From NCBI GenBank assembly GCA_028583405.1, contig CM053249.1, positions 34,757,659 to 34,821,658 of the forward strand: 64,000 nt of DNA, read 5' to 3'. Source of the stretch: Pogonophryne albipinna (taxonomy: Eukaryota > Chordata > Actinopteri > Perciformes > Artedidraconidae). A program made the translations under genes and the position numbers. The notes under the pieces were generated by a model. The model ran no database searches, was not told the origin of the DNA, and worked only from the letters and a program-made list of their open reading frames with translations. Positions 44,937-55,677 of this stretch are shown here, piece by piece (position 1 is the stretch's first letter; the number at the start of each line of letters is the position of its first letter).

Positions 44937-45355
44937 AAATACCGCGTATATAACGCAAATACCTCGGACTTAGTGATGTATTAAGACATATGACAAAACA
45001 TGACATAAAACAAGCATACAGCACTGTTTAGAATCCATTTGGTCTGGTTTAGCGTAACCATGTAGGCGGCCATCTTTCACTTCTGTTGACAATATGCAGC
45101 TACCCAATTGGTGTAGCACGATCACGTGACGAACCGTGGCACTACTTTTGACCAAGATATTATTACGCTTTGAAGGGACTAGTTCAGCCAATAATTATGT
45201 GCCTAGAAGAATTGACAGGAATTTTAGCGACAAACTTTTTTTTGGTGGATAAGCATGACTCGTTCTTTTTTATGAACTAAAGATTATGTAGTTCCACTTC
45301 TGTGGAGCGGGATTTCTTTTCTAAAGGACTTTTCGAGGTTCACCTTGCGGCCTAA
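44928..45355 (-). repeat. Right long terminal inverted repeat
   Basis: Mate of 40173-40590. The outer end GGTTCACCTTGCGGCCTAA closes at 45355. Confidence 0.9.
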
Positions 45356-45965
45356 ATTGTCCTAATTACAGAGAAAAACAAGAGCAAAAGAAAAAAGTGA
45401 ATTAATCATATTAAACACAGGGTTGCAAAAGTATTATTGCAAAATGGAACTCTAAGCATTTCAGACAAACAATCCCTAAAGGATCATTTAAAATGATGTA
45501 CTGTTCTGGTTTTTTAAAAACTAAAGAGATGACAGCACAAACTAACATCAAGCTAAAGGCTGCTGTCTATTTTTGATTGTCTTATTATGGGATTAGGATA
45601 CATTAAATACACTTTAACTTAAATAAAAGATGATCAAATCTGGTGGAAATATTTAAAATAGGCTTTTCTTTTAGCCGTACCTCAAAGCAGCATGAGCTGA
45701 ATAAAAAGGTTGTAATGTTGTCCCAAAGTTGAATAAACAGTAAAACATTGGAACATGTCAGAAAAATAAATAAAGCTAACAGCAGCTACACGGTAGTCAG
45801 GGTAGCATTTTATAAATCCCACCGTACTGTAGGCTACAGATGTAGCACCTCATTTCAGACTCCAGCTTACAGCTTCCTGCCTACGACCTGCCTAAGACCA
45901 GTATCGAGGAATGTTAAGCCCTCCCACTATTTTCCAAGAGGGCATTGCCAGATTTTCAATTTCAG
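45356..45965. other. No gene recognised
   Basis: AT-rich flank between the long-TIR element and the THAP element. No open frame with family features. Confidence 0.5.
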
Positions 45966-46456
45966 GTTTTAACCAAGCGGCAAACTCTGGGGAACAGCCG
46001 GGACGCCAATACGGAAGTGCCACACACTGCAGTTCATACATGGGCCGCTAGGGACTGGCTGCAGAAAGGAGCAATTTCCATAGACCCCCATGTTAAAATG
46101 CCCAACTTTACAGCAGAAAAAAACATGTTTCTACCCATGGATGCAATAAATATTAATATCGATATAGTTAGATTCCACCTTCATGATTATGAATCTGTGA
46201 GTGAATTGTTTTCTAACACGACCCTTTTATTTATATTAGGTCTTAAAGTTTTTGCATAAATTAGGGCGTGGTCACTTTGATGGACACGTACATGCCTCAC
46301 TGTCAGCTAACAGCAACTTGTCCACTCTGCTAGGCTACAACCATAGAGGCTACAACGTTAGTTAGTCATAGTACTGTACTTGACCCTTTAGCTTTAGCCG
46401 TGTTCGTGGTGATTGTGCCTTTTAGGGAATATTGTTACAAATACCAGACAATTAAA

Positions 46457-46525
46457 ATGTCGTGCTGTGCGCTTGAATGTACTAACAGAACTTCCAAGAA
46501 GTCTAAAATGATAATATTATGTTAA
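46457..46525 (+). pseudogene. THAP zinc finger N-terminus, truncated
   Basis: 22 codons from ATG reading MSCCALECTNRTSKKSK. CCALxCTNR is the typical beginning of a THAP finger with the first two Cys ligands. The frame ends before the rest of the domain. Copy B repeats it at 48645 and runs on to 48776 without the missing ligands. Confidence 0.55.
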
Positions 46526-46733
46526 CCCCGTTCACAGGTGTTTGTGTGCTTGGTAGCTTAGCTTGTTACTTATTAGCCAGCTAAGGACGTAACCCTTTAT
46601 GCATACATATACATTTTAGTTTATGATTCAGCCTTGGGTAAGACTTTTATAGTCTATGGCTATGACGCCCATAATGCTAAACGGGAGCAAATGTTAATTG
46701 GGGACCAAATTATCCCAGTGGTGGCCGCCGGAG

Positions 46734-46799
46734 CTAACGGAGCCGCAGGGGGCTAGCTCCAGCCGGCGTCCCGGAGCTAGCCCACTGCGGCTCCGTTAG
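46734..46799. repeat. 27-bp hairpin in the THAP element, copy A
   Basis: Arms CTAACGGAGCCGCAG.GGGCT and the inverse are 26/27 matched around a 12-base loop. The same structure is at 50327-50392 in copy B. Confidence 0.85.
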
Positions 46800-47191
46800 G
46801 TCCGGGCGGTGGAGTCCGTCTTTTCTCAACGTGTGAATGACAAGCATTAAGAATAACAAAATATAGCTAATTTTCTTGCAGATTGTCTCATTTGATTATG
46901 AATGTAACGTTTATATAGGGGAACTACACTGTTAGCAGTAACTTGGTATGCATGTATTTCATGTTAGCTTAGCTTCTTAGCCTGAGCTAGCTCTGTTTAC
47001 TTCCAGTTCGGAGGCAGCAGGTCCCGCCTCTTTGCCCTTATTTGGAGCAGGCGGGATTAGACTCTGACGTTGCTGTCAAGCTGTTAGTGGCCGACTCCGC
47101 CTACTAAGGGCTTCTCTGCAACTCTGCAGAATCCTATGGGTGACGTCACGGACACTACGTCCATTTATATATACAGTCTATGGTTTTAACC

Positions 47192-48182
47192 AGGAGATGG
47201 CGCTTCATTCACAAATACAGAAAAACAACTTTCAGCACTTTCAGTTGTGTTTTGAAGAGCATTTGAACACATATTTTAGATCAAATAAAGTATATCTCAT
47301 CTTGTAATTCAATAATATATAGTCTTTATATATTAAACAATCATAATAATAATGTAAATGTTTACATTACACTTCTTTATTTGTTATGCTCATACTTTTA
47401 CCTTTACAATCGTTTGCTTTAATATGCAGTATATTTTTTGTATATTTTTGTGTTTGCTTCCTCCTGCTCTCTTTCGGACACATACTGTATGATTTATTAT
47501 TATTATTAATATGAAGATATTATTAAGATAAGATGTTACTTTATTGATTGAACATTTTAGTTTAGAATGTGCTGTCCCACGGTAATTCAGAAGGCTCACA
47601 GGTCACATTCCGACCATTATTTAAAACAATAGGTGCTTTCACACCGTCTACAGTTTGATTTGTATAGAGGGAGCTCTGTGGCTGAATGGCCAGCGATTAG
47701 GTGTGGTGCATTTATCATAGGTGATCAGAGCTAACTGCCTGCCGTCAGATTTCATTTAAAAAACAGGTTTGATTTTAAGACTATTTCTGCGCTCATAAAG
47801 AATGATAAGAATAAGAATAATGCGTATTGAACTGGTTTCATTAATTAGTGAGTTTATTTTACACTAGAACCGCCAATCGGGTCAATTTGTGTGATGTGGG
47901 TTGTGTGTGTGCAATGTAACTTTTTTTCAATAAAATATTAAAGTCTCTTACAGTTACTTTCGTAAACCTGAAGTGAATACATTTTGGATTACTTATTGGA
48001 ATTATTGGTGGAAAGATTTCCTCATCACATGTAATATTCATTACTAAAGGAACAGCCGAATCATCACAGCGCACAAAACCTATTACCGCCGCAGATGGAC
48101 CAAAAAAGGGAGCGTTTGAAAAAAATGTGCGGGTCCGCTCAGTGAAACAATAACAACGAAACATGGAGGAACAAAAGTCTGC
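47192..48182. other. Spacer with an inverted hAT piece
   Basis: 47948-48035 is the reverse complement of about 49700-49790, the right part of the CAGGGTTGGG element. The rest is AT-rich with no gene. Confidence 0.6.
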
Positions 48183-48980
48183 GTTTAAATCAAGCGGCAA
48201 ACTCTGGGGAAGAGCCGGGACGCCAATACGGAAGTGCCACACACTGCAGTTCATCTAGTGGCCAGTAGGAGCAGGCTGCAGAAGGGAGCAATTTCCATAG
48301 ACCCCCATGTTAAAACCCAACTTTACATCGTGGTTCAAAAAACCATATTCTCTGTATAGTTAGATTCCCCCTTCATGACTACTGTGTGGGGGGTGAATTT
48401 TTTTCTCAACTCATCTGTTTAATTAATATTAAACCTTAAAGCTTTTGCATAAATTAAGGCGTGGTCACTTTGATGGACATGTACATGCCTCACTGTCAGC
48501 TAACAGCAACTTGTCCACTCTGCTAGGCTACAACCATAGAGGCTACAACGTTAGTTAGTTGTAGTTACTGTACTTGACCCTTTAGCCGTGTTCGTGGTGA
48601 TTGTGCCTTTTAGGGAATATTGTTACAAATACCAGACAATTAAAATGTTGTGCTGTGCGCTTGAATGTACTAACAGAACTTCCAAGAAGTCTAAAATTAT
48701 AATATTATACATGTTAACCCCGTTCGCAGGTGTTTGTGTGCTTGGTAGCTTAGCTTGCTACTTATTAGCCAGCTAAGGACGTAACCCTTTATACATACAT
48801 ATACATTTTAGTTTATGATTCAGCCTTGGGTAAGACTTTTATAGTCTATGGCAGGGATCACCAACTACATTTGTCCAAGGGCCAAAATGTATCCAATAGA
48901 CACTATCGCGGGCCGGGGGGGGTAAAGGTACTGCATAATGCTTAGCAGACTCTTCACGCTAACGAAGGATCACTTCTAGG

Positions 48981-49901
48981 CAGGGTTGGGAGGGTTACTT
49001 TGTAAATGTAATCAGTTACTGATTACTGAATACATGCTCTGAAAGTAATCAGAATACAGTTACAGTCTTATAAAAGTAACGTGTTCAGGTTACTTTTAGA
49101 ATACTTTTGGAATACTTTCTTTTTCCATAACAGATGGGTATGTTTTGGTGAGCAGGAGACACTTGTTTTACTGTTTTAATGGCGTATCAAGAACTCAAAC
49201 ACAACATCTTGGTGTCATTCTGGACAGCTCCCTCTCATCTGCACCCCACATAAAAAACATCACCCGGACTGCATTCTCCTACTGTAAACCTTTGCTTAGA
49301 ATATGTTATGAATTGTAAGGTGTCCTTGGGTGCTTTGAAAGGCGCCCCTAAATAGAATGAATTATCATTATTATTTATTATTATCTGAAACGATGTAATA
49401 ACTTTTAAAACTTGTTCCAGTCACTTGCCCCATGCATTCAGCAGCAGCAGGCCATTCACTTTGATTTGATCCCGTTATAAATGTCATCATTTCGACAATA
49501 AAGAAATGCTACATCAACGTTATCTTGCACATTTTATCCAACCATCTCCGTTTCTAACTTTCAATATATTTTAGAAGAGATCTCTCTCTCTCTCATCTGC
49601 GTGCGGGGGCGGGGCCTCACAGACACGCTGCATCTCTCTCTCTCGCTCACAGACATGCTGCAGCGCTGTGCAGTGTGCACACAGTTCTGCAGGTAATGAA
49701 TATTACATTTTGTGAGGAAACTTTTCCACCAATAATTCCAATAAGTATTCCAAAATGTATTCACTTCAGGTTTACGAAAGTAACTGTAATCAGATTACTC
49801 ATTTTTCAAATGTAACGCCAGCTGAATACAGTTAGCCTACTTGATTTTTGTATTCTGATTACGTAACGCCGTTACATATATTCCGTTACAACCCAACCCT
49901 G
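48981..49901. mobile_element. hAT-type element nested inside 48852-50244
   Basis: Ends CAGGGTTGGG and CCCAACCCTG with subterminal TAATCAG/GTTAC blocks. Perfect 8-bp duplications CTTCTAGG at 48973-48980 and 49902-49909. Confidence 0.92.
49165..49395 (+). mobile_element. L2-type LINE 3' tail, third nesting level
   Basis: Encodes LGVILDSSLSSAPHIKNITR and AFSYCKPLL, then the tail CTTTGAAAGGCGCC followed by an (ATT)n-like stretch, the standard L2 3' end. It lies inside the CAGGGTTGGG element and is 5' truncated. Confidence 0.7.
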
Positions 49902-50795
49902 CTTCTAGGCTACTGTCCCGCAGCTCCTGCCTCTCTGTTGGACTCTGTCGCAGCGGGGCTGCTGCTGTGGTGCAGAGCGCACAAAGCAGACTCTTCACAA
50001 CGAAGGATCACTTCTTCTTCTTCAAGGAAGGTTTCGCAGTACGCAGTCTACTGTCCCGCAGCTGCTGCCTCTCTGTTGAACTCCGGTACTGCACCTTACT
50101 CACGAGACGTTGTAAAAAAAAAATGGGTGGGGGGCGAACGCAGTAACCACTCCGCCAACGCCACAGTCACCCCCGTCGTGCGGGCCAGATGAGAATGTCT
50201 GGCGGGCCGGATGTGGCCCGCGGGCCGCCAGTTGGTGGTCACTGGTCTATGGCTATGACGCCCATAATGCTAAACGGGAGCAAATGTTAATAGGGGATCC
50301 AATTATCCCAGTGGTGGCTGCCGGAGCTAACGGAGCCGCAGGGGGCTAGCTCCAGCCGGCGTCCCGGAGCTAGCCCACTGCGGCTCCGTTAGGTCCGGGC
50401 GGTGGAGTCCGTCTTTTCTCAACGTGTGAATGACAAGCATTAAGAATAACAAAATATAGCTAATTCTCTTGCAGATTGTCTCATTTGATTATGAATGTAA
50501 CGTTTATATAGGGGAACTACACTGTTAGCAGTAACTTAGTATGCATGTATTTCATGTTAGCTTAGCTTCTTAGCCTTAGCTAGCTCTGTTTACTTCCAGT
50601 TCGGAGGCAGCAGGTCCCGCCTCGGCTCCGCCTCTTTGCCCTTATTTGGAGCAGGCGGGATTAGACTCTGACGTCACAGTCGAGCCGTTAGTGGCCGACT
50701 CCGCCTACTAAGGGCTTCACGGCAACTCTGCAGAATCCTATGGATGACGTCACGGACACTACGTCCATTTATATATACAGTCTATGGTTTAAACC

Positions 50796-52245
50796 TACAG
50801 TTAATTTAGCTGCTGGAGAAGAAAGATCAGGGGGGGAGGGGGGGAGAGAGCTGTGGTTGATGGGCCATTAGCTGGCCATTAGTTGTGTAAATACACAGCT
50901 GAGAGCTGCCGATTTTTGACCACTTTGTTGTTCAGATATATCACATATTTGTAACTAAATGATACATTCATTGAAACAAAACACAGTATAACTGAGGAAT
51001 GAGTCTCGTGAGTTTCATGTATTTTCTTCACTCCGCTGGTAAACTGCTCTCATGTCAAGAAGCATCAGATCAGTGCATGCGCTGCATCGTCCAATCAGTG
51101 AGCGATACACAGTAAGGGGGCGAGGCGAGTGTCTGAGGATTTCATGGATGGTCTGGTGGTTCTTCGGTTATCGCTCCTCCATTATCGCTCCTCGCTCCTT
51201 GATCCTAGATCTTCCCGCAGAAATAAGAGCCATGGGACGGTACTCAAGATGGACAAATCAACTTCCGGTGAGACCGAGGAGCGAGGAAATGAAAATAATC
51301 GACCTGAGAAGGACCCCCGGGCTGCATTTCCTCCCGTTCGTTTTTTTCGACTAAACAACATTATTTTGTTAAATAACAACATGGTGATGTTTTGTAAATT
51401 ATTACATGTCTCTTATTTAGCACAGAGTATGATATCCGTGACATATGGATCTGAACAAAGTTCCGCTGTACATCCAGCGTACTGTATCTGACTTTATTTC
51501 ACATGAGCTCCAGTGTGGAACCTCACTGCACACCCTGGTGGATCAATGATCCATTGCAGCTGGCTTCATTATAATTACATTTATTTATCATGGGGGCGGT
51601 CTCAAGTCAAGCTGGAGGTTTTCCCTTGAGCGAGGGCAGATCACGTACCAATCAAGGCCCTCGCGTTTCAAACTGTCCGAAATTAGGTGCTACATCTGTA
51701 TACCGGTCTAAATGTTTTCTCTTTGGTCTTTTTATGTAATATAAAGTATAACTTATGTATAACAGAGCCAAGATCTCTGTATGACTTTAGTAAACTTCTG
51801 AATTGAATTAAAAATAAGTGTAAACAACAGTGCAGTATGTCTAGCTAGCTAGTTAGCATCACTAACGTCACATATTTATCTGTATTATTTAACGAAAATG
51901 TACGTTTTAATGCCCCTTGGGTTTGACGTGTGTGACGTTAGTTAATTTAAAGTAAGTTAAAACCCAATACTCACATTTATTAGTGATTCCTCCGCTCGCG
52001 GCTGCTTTTAAATCCACTCTGCTGGGGAGACCGGAAGCCATTTCATTTGAAAAAAACTCACTCTTCCCTGCGCGCATTGCACCCTGGGATATGGTAGGCC
52101 GCTGAGTGTATATCAGATGTATCCTTCAAATTGGGGAAAAGTAGGCCGCATTCGGAGGAGTCTCGTCTTTAAAAAAAATTGTGACAGCCTTCTTTCGGCG
52201 GAAGTGACGTATGCGGTCTACAAATGCAGCCTCCGAAGGGTGTAG
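50796..52245. other. Host-element sequence, no gene recognised
   Basis: The open frames at 51052-51491 on the plus strand are short and lack family features. From about 51800 the sequence belongs to the right part of the TCT-flanked element. Confidence 0.4.
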
Positions 52246-52929
52246 CCCTGAATTGAGACACGGCCTCTGTCTGTTACTTTAGATGAAAATAAGGAGCCCC
52301 TCCCCACGCCCCTCTGAAAGATATTTGGTTAAAAAGAACACAATGGTGCTCTAGGAGGAGATTCCGGTGATAAGGTGGGGGGGGGGTTACCTTGGTTGCT
52401 GATTGGCTAATGGTTACACAAGCCAAAACATCGTTATGACATCATAAAGTGGCCAACATCTGATCAGCTCATTTTCAGACAGGTTTTTATAGAAATGGAT
52501 CAGGACAAAAAGTGAGAGAATCTTGTTTCCTGAAACTTTCAGAATCTCTTTACACAGAGGGGGGGACACATGTTTATGTATAAAAGACATGAAAAAGTGG
52601 ATTTTGCATAATAAGTGACCTTTAAGTAGCAATATCATATTCAGAGCTTAGGGATGACATGTTCAAGCCCTGACCCTGTCACGTCAGGCACTGTCACACA
52701 GTGTCCCTCTTCTTTTGTAGTTAGCTTAAAAATAGTTAGCTTGCTAGCAAGGGATTTTAGTGAACTTATCTACATTTTTTAATAACAGAAACAATATAAT
52801 CCTTTTCTGGGATATTTGAACCTGACAGCGCCTGACCCTTTAGCTTGTCCACTAGGGGTGTAACGGTTCACAAACATTTCGGTTCTGTACGTACCTCGGT
52901 TTTTCGGTCACGGTTCGGTACGTTTTCGG

Positions 52930-53568
52930 CAGAGATGGGTGTAACGCGTTACAAAGTAACGCGTTACTGTAATAATATTACTTTTGTCGGTAATGGAGTA
53001 GTGTAACACGCTACTTTTATAATTCAGTAATCACACTACAGTTACTAACATTGCCCGACACGCGTTACTTTGTTACTTTTATAAAATCAGTCATAATCAC
53101 ACTGACAGACAAGAGGGGTTTCCGCCGCAGATTTATATGTACGTAATCTGCGCAACTTGCGCGTCCACATCTCCACGTGCAGTGCTGCATAAACATGGCT
53201 GAGTCAGCGATAACTTTCGAGGGGTGGAGGTATGCCCATTACTTTGAGTTCGTCCGAAGAATAGACAGGAATGTGACGGTGAGGTGCAAACTGTGTCCAG
53301 GCCAGAAGCTGTTATCCACTGCTGTAAACACCACGTCAAACCTCAACAAACACCTGCAAAGAACACATGCTAAGGTGAAGCTAATAGCTAAGGACTCCCG
53401 AACCCAGAGTGAGGATGTTGTGAGTGAAGCCGAAGCAACAAAAATTTGAATTTGGAGGACGAGTAACGAGTTACTTTATGTAGAGAGTAACGAAGTAGTG
53501 TAATATATTACTTTTAAAAAAAGTAATATGTAATATATTACTTTTTTTTAGTAACGACCCCATCTCTG
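52930..53568 (+). mobile_element. hAT element nested in 52853-54594
   Basis: Ends CAGAGATGGG and CCCATCTCTG with GTAACGCGTTAC-type subtermini. Perfect 8-bp duplications GTTTTCGG at 52922-52929 and 53569-53576. Encodes only a BED finger. Confidence 0.92.
53195..53449 (+). pseudogene. BED zinc finger of a hAT transposase
   Basis: ATG at 53195 gives MAESAITFEGWRYAHYFEFV, then VRCKLCPGQKLLS, TTSNLNKHLQRTHAK: a complete C2H2-type BED finger (C-x2-C...H-x4-H). It ends at a stop soon after, without a catalytic core. BED fingers bind transposon ends. Confidence 0.85.
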
Positions 53569-53864
53569 GTTTTCGGTACAGCAGAAAAGATTATCACAAA
53601 ACATAAAATATTTTTTTGGGTTTTTTAATTATCATTAAACTGTGAATAATGTATTCACTCAAATAAATACAAAATATAATAAAATAAACACTAAGGTGCA
53701 GCATTTCGATGAAATTAAATAATCTGTACTTGAACTGTACAGTACTAGTACTCACCTAAGCAGCCAGCTTGACAGTATGACTTGCTTGTCATTGTATTTT
53801 CATGTTTTTTTAAAGAAAAATGAACTTGTCCACATTGCTTGCCGAAAGGGCAGATCTGCTGGCA

Positions 53865-54296
53865 CTAACAATGTCTCCTGATGTGGAGAACACCCTCTCT
53901 AGGGACAGAGGTAGCAGATACAGCCAGGTAGCGCTTTGCTAACATGGCAACATAAGGATATTTGGCGTTTGTAATAGCTTTGGCTCGGTCTGAACTTTCC
54001 GCGAGTGGTGGAGGCTTAAATGCTAGTGGGAGTTGAGTTTGCACTTCAGTCTTTTTTCTTTTGGTACCGGTGATATTCACGTTCGGGTGATGCCTTTTCA
54101 AATGAGTGTGCAAGTTTGATGTATTGCCAGCAGCGTAACCAATTTTAGTTGAACAATGCCGACAAACAGCTTTGGTTCTGTCCACCTGTCTTTGTCCGTC
54201 ATCCTTGTACGTAACTGCGAAACCAAAATGTTCCCAAACCGGAGACTTCAATGATGCTGGAGGACTTTCAAGCTCAACTTTATCTGCGTTCGCCAT
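53865..54296 (-). pseudogene. hAT transposase with BED finger joined to the C-terminus
   Basis: From ATG at 54296 the frame reads MANADKVELE, then WEHFGFAVTY, VCRHCSTKIGYAAGNTSNLH and THLKRHHP, a complete BED finger. After about residue 95 it passes straight into YPYVAMLAKRYLAVSATSVP, the start of the hAT dimerisation region, so the whole catalytic core (expected several hundred residues) is gone while the frame is kept. The usual SERVFS following this block reads REGVLH, and the frame ends there. Such BED-dimerisation proteins could act as repressors, but that is inference. Confidence 0.85.
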
Positions 54297-54602
54297 TTCG
54301 ATAGTTCCTCAAATTACTGACTAAATTTGAACGCATCCCTGTGACCAGCTCTCATAGTATGCCTCTCGTCCAATGAAATGACTTGGTCGCTCTATGACAC
54401 GTTGAACCCAATGTGAGCAAATTACTCTGAACGCTGCGACGCAGCACCTGAGAGTACTTCCAAAAAAAAACCTTTTCAATTTTTTACGTTTAACGTTATA
54501 TTCGTTCGGTACACTTCGGTACACACGACGTGTACCGAACCGAAGGGCCCATACCGAATATTCTCGGTACGAATACGTATATGTTACACCCCTATTGTCC
54601 GC

Positions 54603-55245
54603 GTAAAAATTAAAAAGGTGCACATTAAAATCTTAAAATTCAAGGACAGAATTTGCCCACTTATTGTCAGATCCTCCTCAGTCAGATGATGTAACTCCTT
54701 CATAATCATGTTCTTAAAGGTGTATTGCACTATTTTATATGGAGTATTTTATGAAGCGTGACAGGACTGACCAAAAACATGGGGACTGTTGTAAAACACG
54801 ATTTTGTTTTGGTCAAATGTAAGCATTATTCAATGTTTTTAGTTAAATGTGTTATTAATTACGTTTTTTTAAATTAAAATAAAAGTTTTCTGCTAATTAA
54901 AACATGTAAACCCCTCACTCCAATTTTGCTGGGGACAGGCCATTTTTAAGAACTTCTATTTTTCATCTATGAATGCCAAAGACCCTGTTGATAATAAACG
55001 CGGGGAGGGCTCATGTTATACTCTGTACTTTTCATTTTTTCCTTGAGCTGTGTGTCTGAGGAATATGTTAAGAATCTGCTGGTCATTTGTATGCACAACG
55101 CTCCGCTCTCTTTATTTACTATGCTTATTTGGTACGCTTTACTATGCTTAACTGACTATGCCGAAAATAAATCCCTTTGGTCTTTAGTGCTCTGCATTCA
55201 TTTTGAGGTGAAAAACAACTGAATCCCTTATTTTCTTTGCAACAG
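54603..55245. other. End of the presumed flrt2 intron
   Basis: AT-rich, with short TGACAGGACTGACC-type blocks like those at 38300. Ends in a pyrimidine-rich stretch TTATTTTCTTTGCAACAG at 55228-55245, a good acceptor. Confidence 0.6.
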
Positions 55246-55677
55246 GTTTCTGGATCCAAAGTCACAGAGAAGCTTTATCGCTGTGGAATTACCCGGGTGA
55301 GACGTGAAAGCAGGAGCGTGGAGGAGGATGCCCGAAGATAATCCTCCGGTGGGATGAACAGGCTGTGTCAGCATCGAGTGCCATGAAGAGAGCTGTTCCC
55401 GGAGAAGAGAAGAGAGGGAAAATGTGACTTCATTAATGTTTCCAAGCTGAATTATGGACAGTGGCTGGTGAAGGAATCATATTGCTAAGTGAGAGCGTCG
55501 CTCTTGTATTGGGAAGCTTAGGACAACTAATTAAGATGGGATTACTCACAGCATCGGGCTGGACATGGTGGTGTTATTAAGCCAAGAGCAAAATTCAAAT
55601 GACTGTTCTATTGGATATTCCAAATCGTAATTTCTTAAACGTTTTTCTCTGATTTGTGTCTGTTCTTTTCTGATGAA
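55246..55677 (+). other. flrt2: flrt2 5' UTR part of the coding exon
   Basis: 432 bases from the acceptor to the ATG, without a long frame. Several short upstream ATGs occur, the last at 55673 overlapping the main start. Confidence 0.65.

Larger units (their letters stand above)
40173..45355. mobile_element. Unclassified DNA transposon with ~420-bp TIRs
   Basis: The outer ends are TTAGGCC-NN-AAGGTGAACC and its inverse. The inverted copies 40173-40590 and 44928-45355 match nearly throughout. Between them are a plus-strand frame with a DHEEC...SSDTDVA motif, a minus-strand CXC-domain frame, and a hAT insertion. No target duplication could be fixed. Confidence 0.75.
45966..47191 (+). mobile_element. 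THAP-coding element, copy A, 9-bp TSD
   Basis: The element proper is 45975-47182 and starts AAGCGGCAAACTCTGG, ending TATACAGTCTATG. GTTTTAACC flanks it on both sides (45966-45974 and 47183-47191). The two ends are not inverted copies of each other. The short THAP-like frame inside and 8-9 bp duplications recall P-superfamily transposons, but the terminal structure does not confirm that. Confidence 0.75.
48852..50244. mobile_element. hAT-type element inside THAP copy B
   Basis: Ends CAGGGATCACCAACT and the inverse of CAGTGACCACCAACT, with perfect 8-bp duplications GTCTATGG at 48844-48851 and 50245-50252. Copy A has a single GTCTATGG at the matching point. GGGCCGG and GGCCCGCGGG blocks mark the subtermini. 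No transposase. Confidence 0.92.
48183..50795 (+). mobile_element. THAP-coding element, copy B, interrupted
   Basis: Element proper 48192-50786, with flanks GTTTAAATC (48183-48191) and GTTTAAACC (50787-50795), 8/9 identical. Same ends as copy A. It is broken at 48851 by a hAT insertion, while copy A shows the uninterrupted sequence. The region from TATAATATTATAC differs slightly, so the copies are not a very recent duplication. Confidence 0.8.
38813..52265. mobile_element. Element with GGCCGTGTCTCAATTC ends, TSD TCT
   Basis: The left end GGCCGTGTCTCAATTCAGGG is inverted at 52246-52265. The 3-bp flanks are TCT on both sides, a size typical of Harbinger-like elements. Its own sequence is seen at about 38813-39900 and 51800-52265; the interior hosts younger elements. 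A short open start (ATG 39101, then AG-GTAAAT) may be the remains of a gene. Confidence 0.65.
38658..52621. mobile_element. TTAA MITE split by nested insertions
   Basis: TTAA at 38654-38657 is followed by AGGTCCCCTATTAT. The inverse of AGGTCACTTATTATGC precedes TTAA at 52622-52625. The MITE itself is only 38658-38812 and 52266-52621, about 510 bases. Everything between is a later insertion. Confidence 0.8.
52853..54594 (-). mobile_element. hAT element, internally deleted
   Basis: Ends TAGGGGTGTAACGG and the inverse of TAGGGGTGTAACATA. Flanks TTGTCCAC (52845-52852) and TTGTCCGC (54595-54602) agree at 7/8. Subterminal CGGTACG blocks are inverted. It carries the fused transposase remnant on the minus strand and a second hAT near its left end. 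Confidence 0.9.

Noticed and set aside
47660..47750. tRNA-like or tRNA-derived SINE head (GAGCTCTGTGGCTGAATGG)
   Set aside because: The A-box resemblance is short, no B-box or cloverleaf could be built, and no SINE tail follows.
51052..51491. Two overlapping 100-120 codon frames
   Set aside because: No family features, no splice or poly(A) support, and they lie within transposon sequence.
55654..55677. Eight-codon upstream extension of flrt2 from a TTG
   Set aside because: The ATG at 55678 has good context and is followed directly by a signal peptide; the extension has no ATG.
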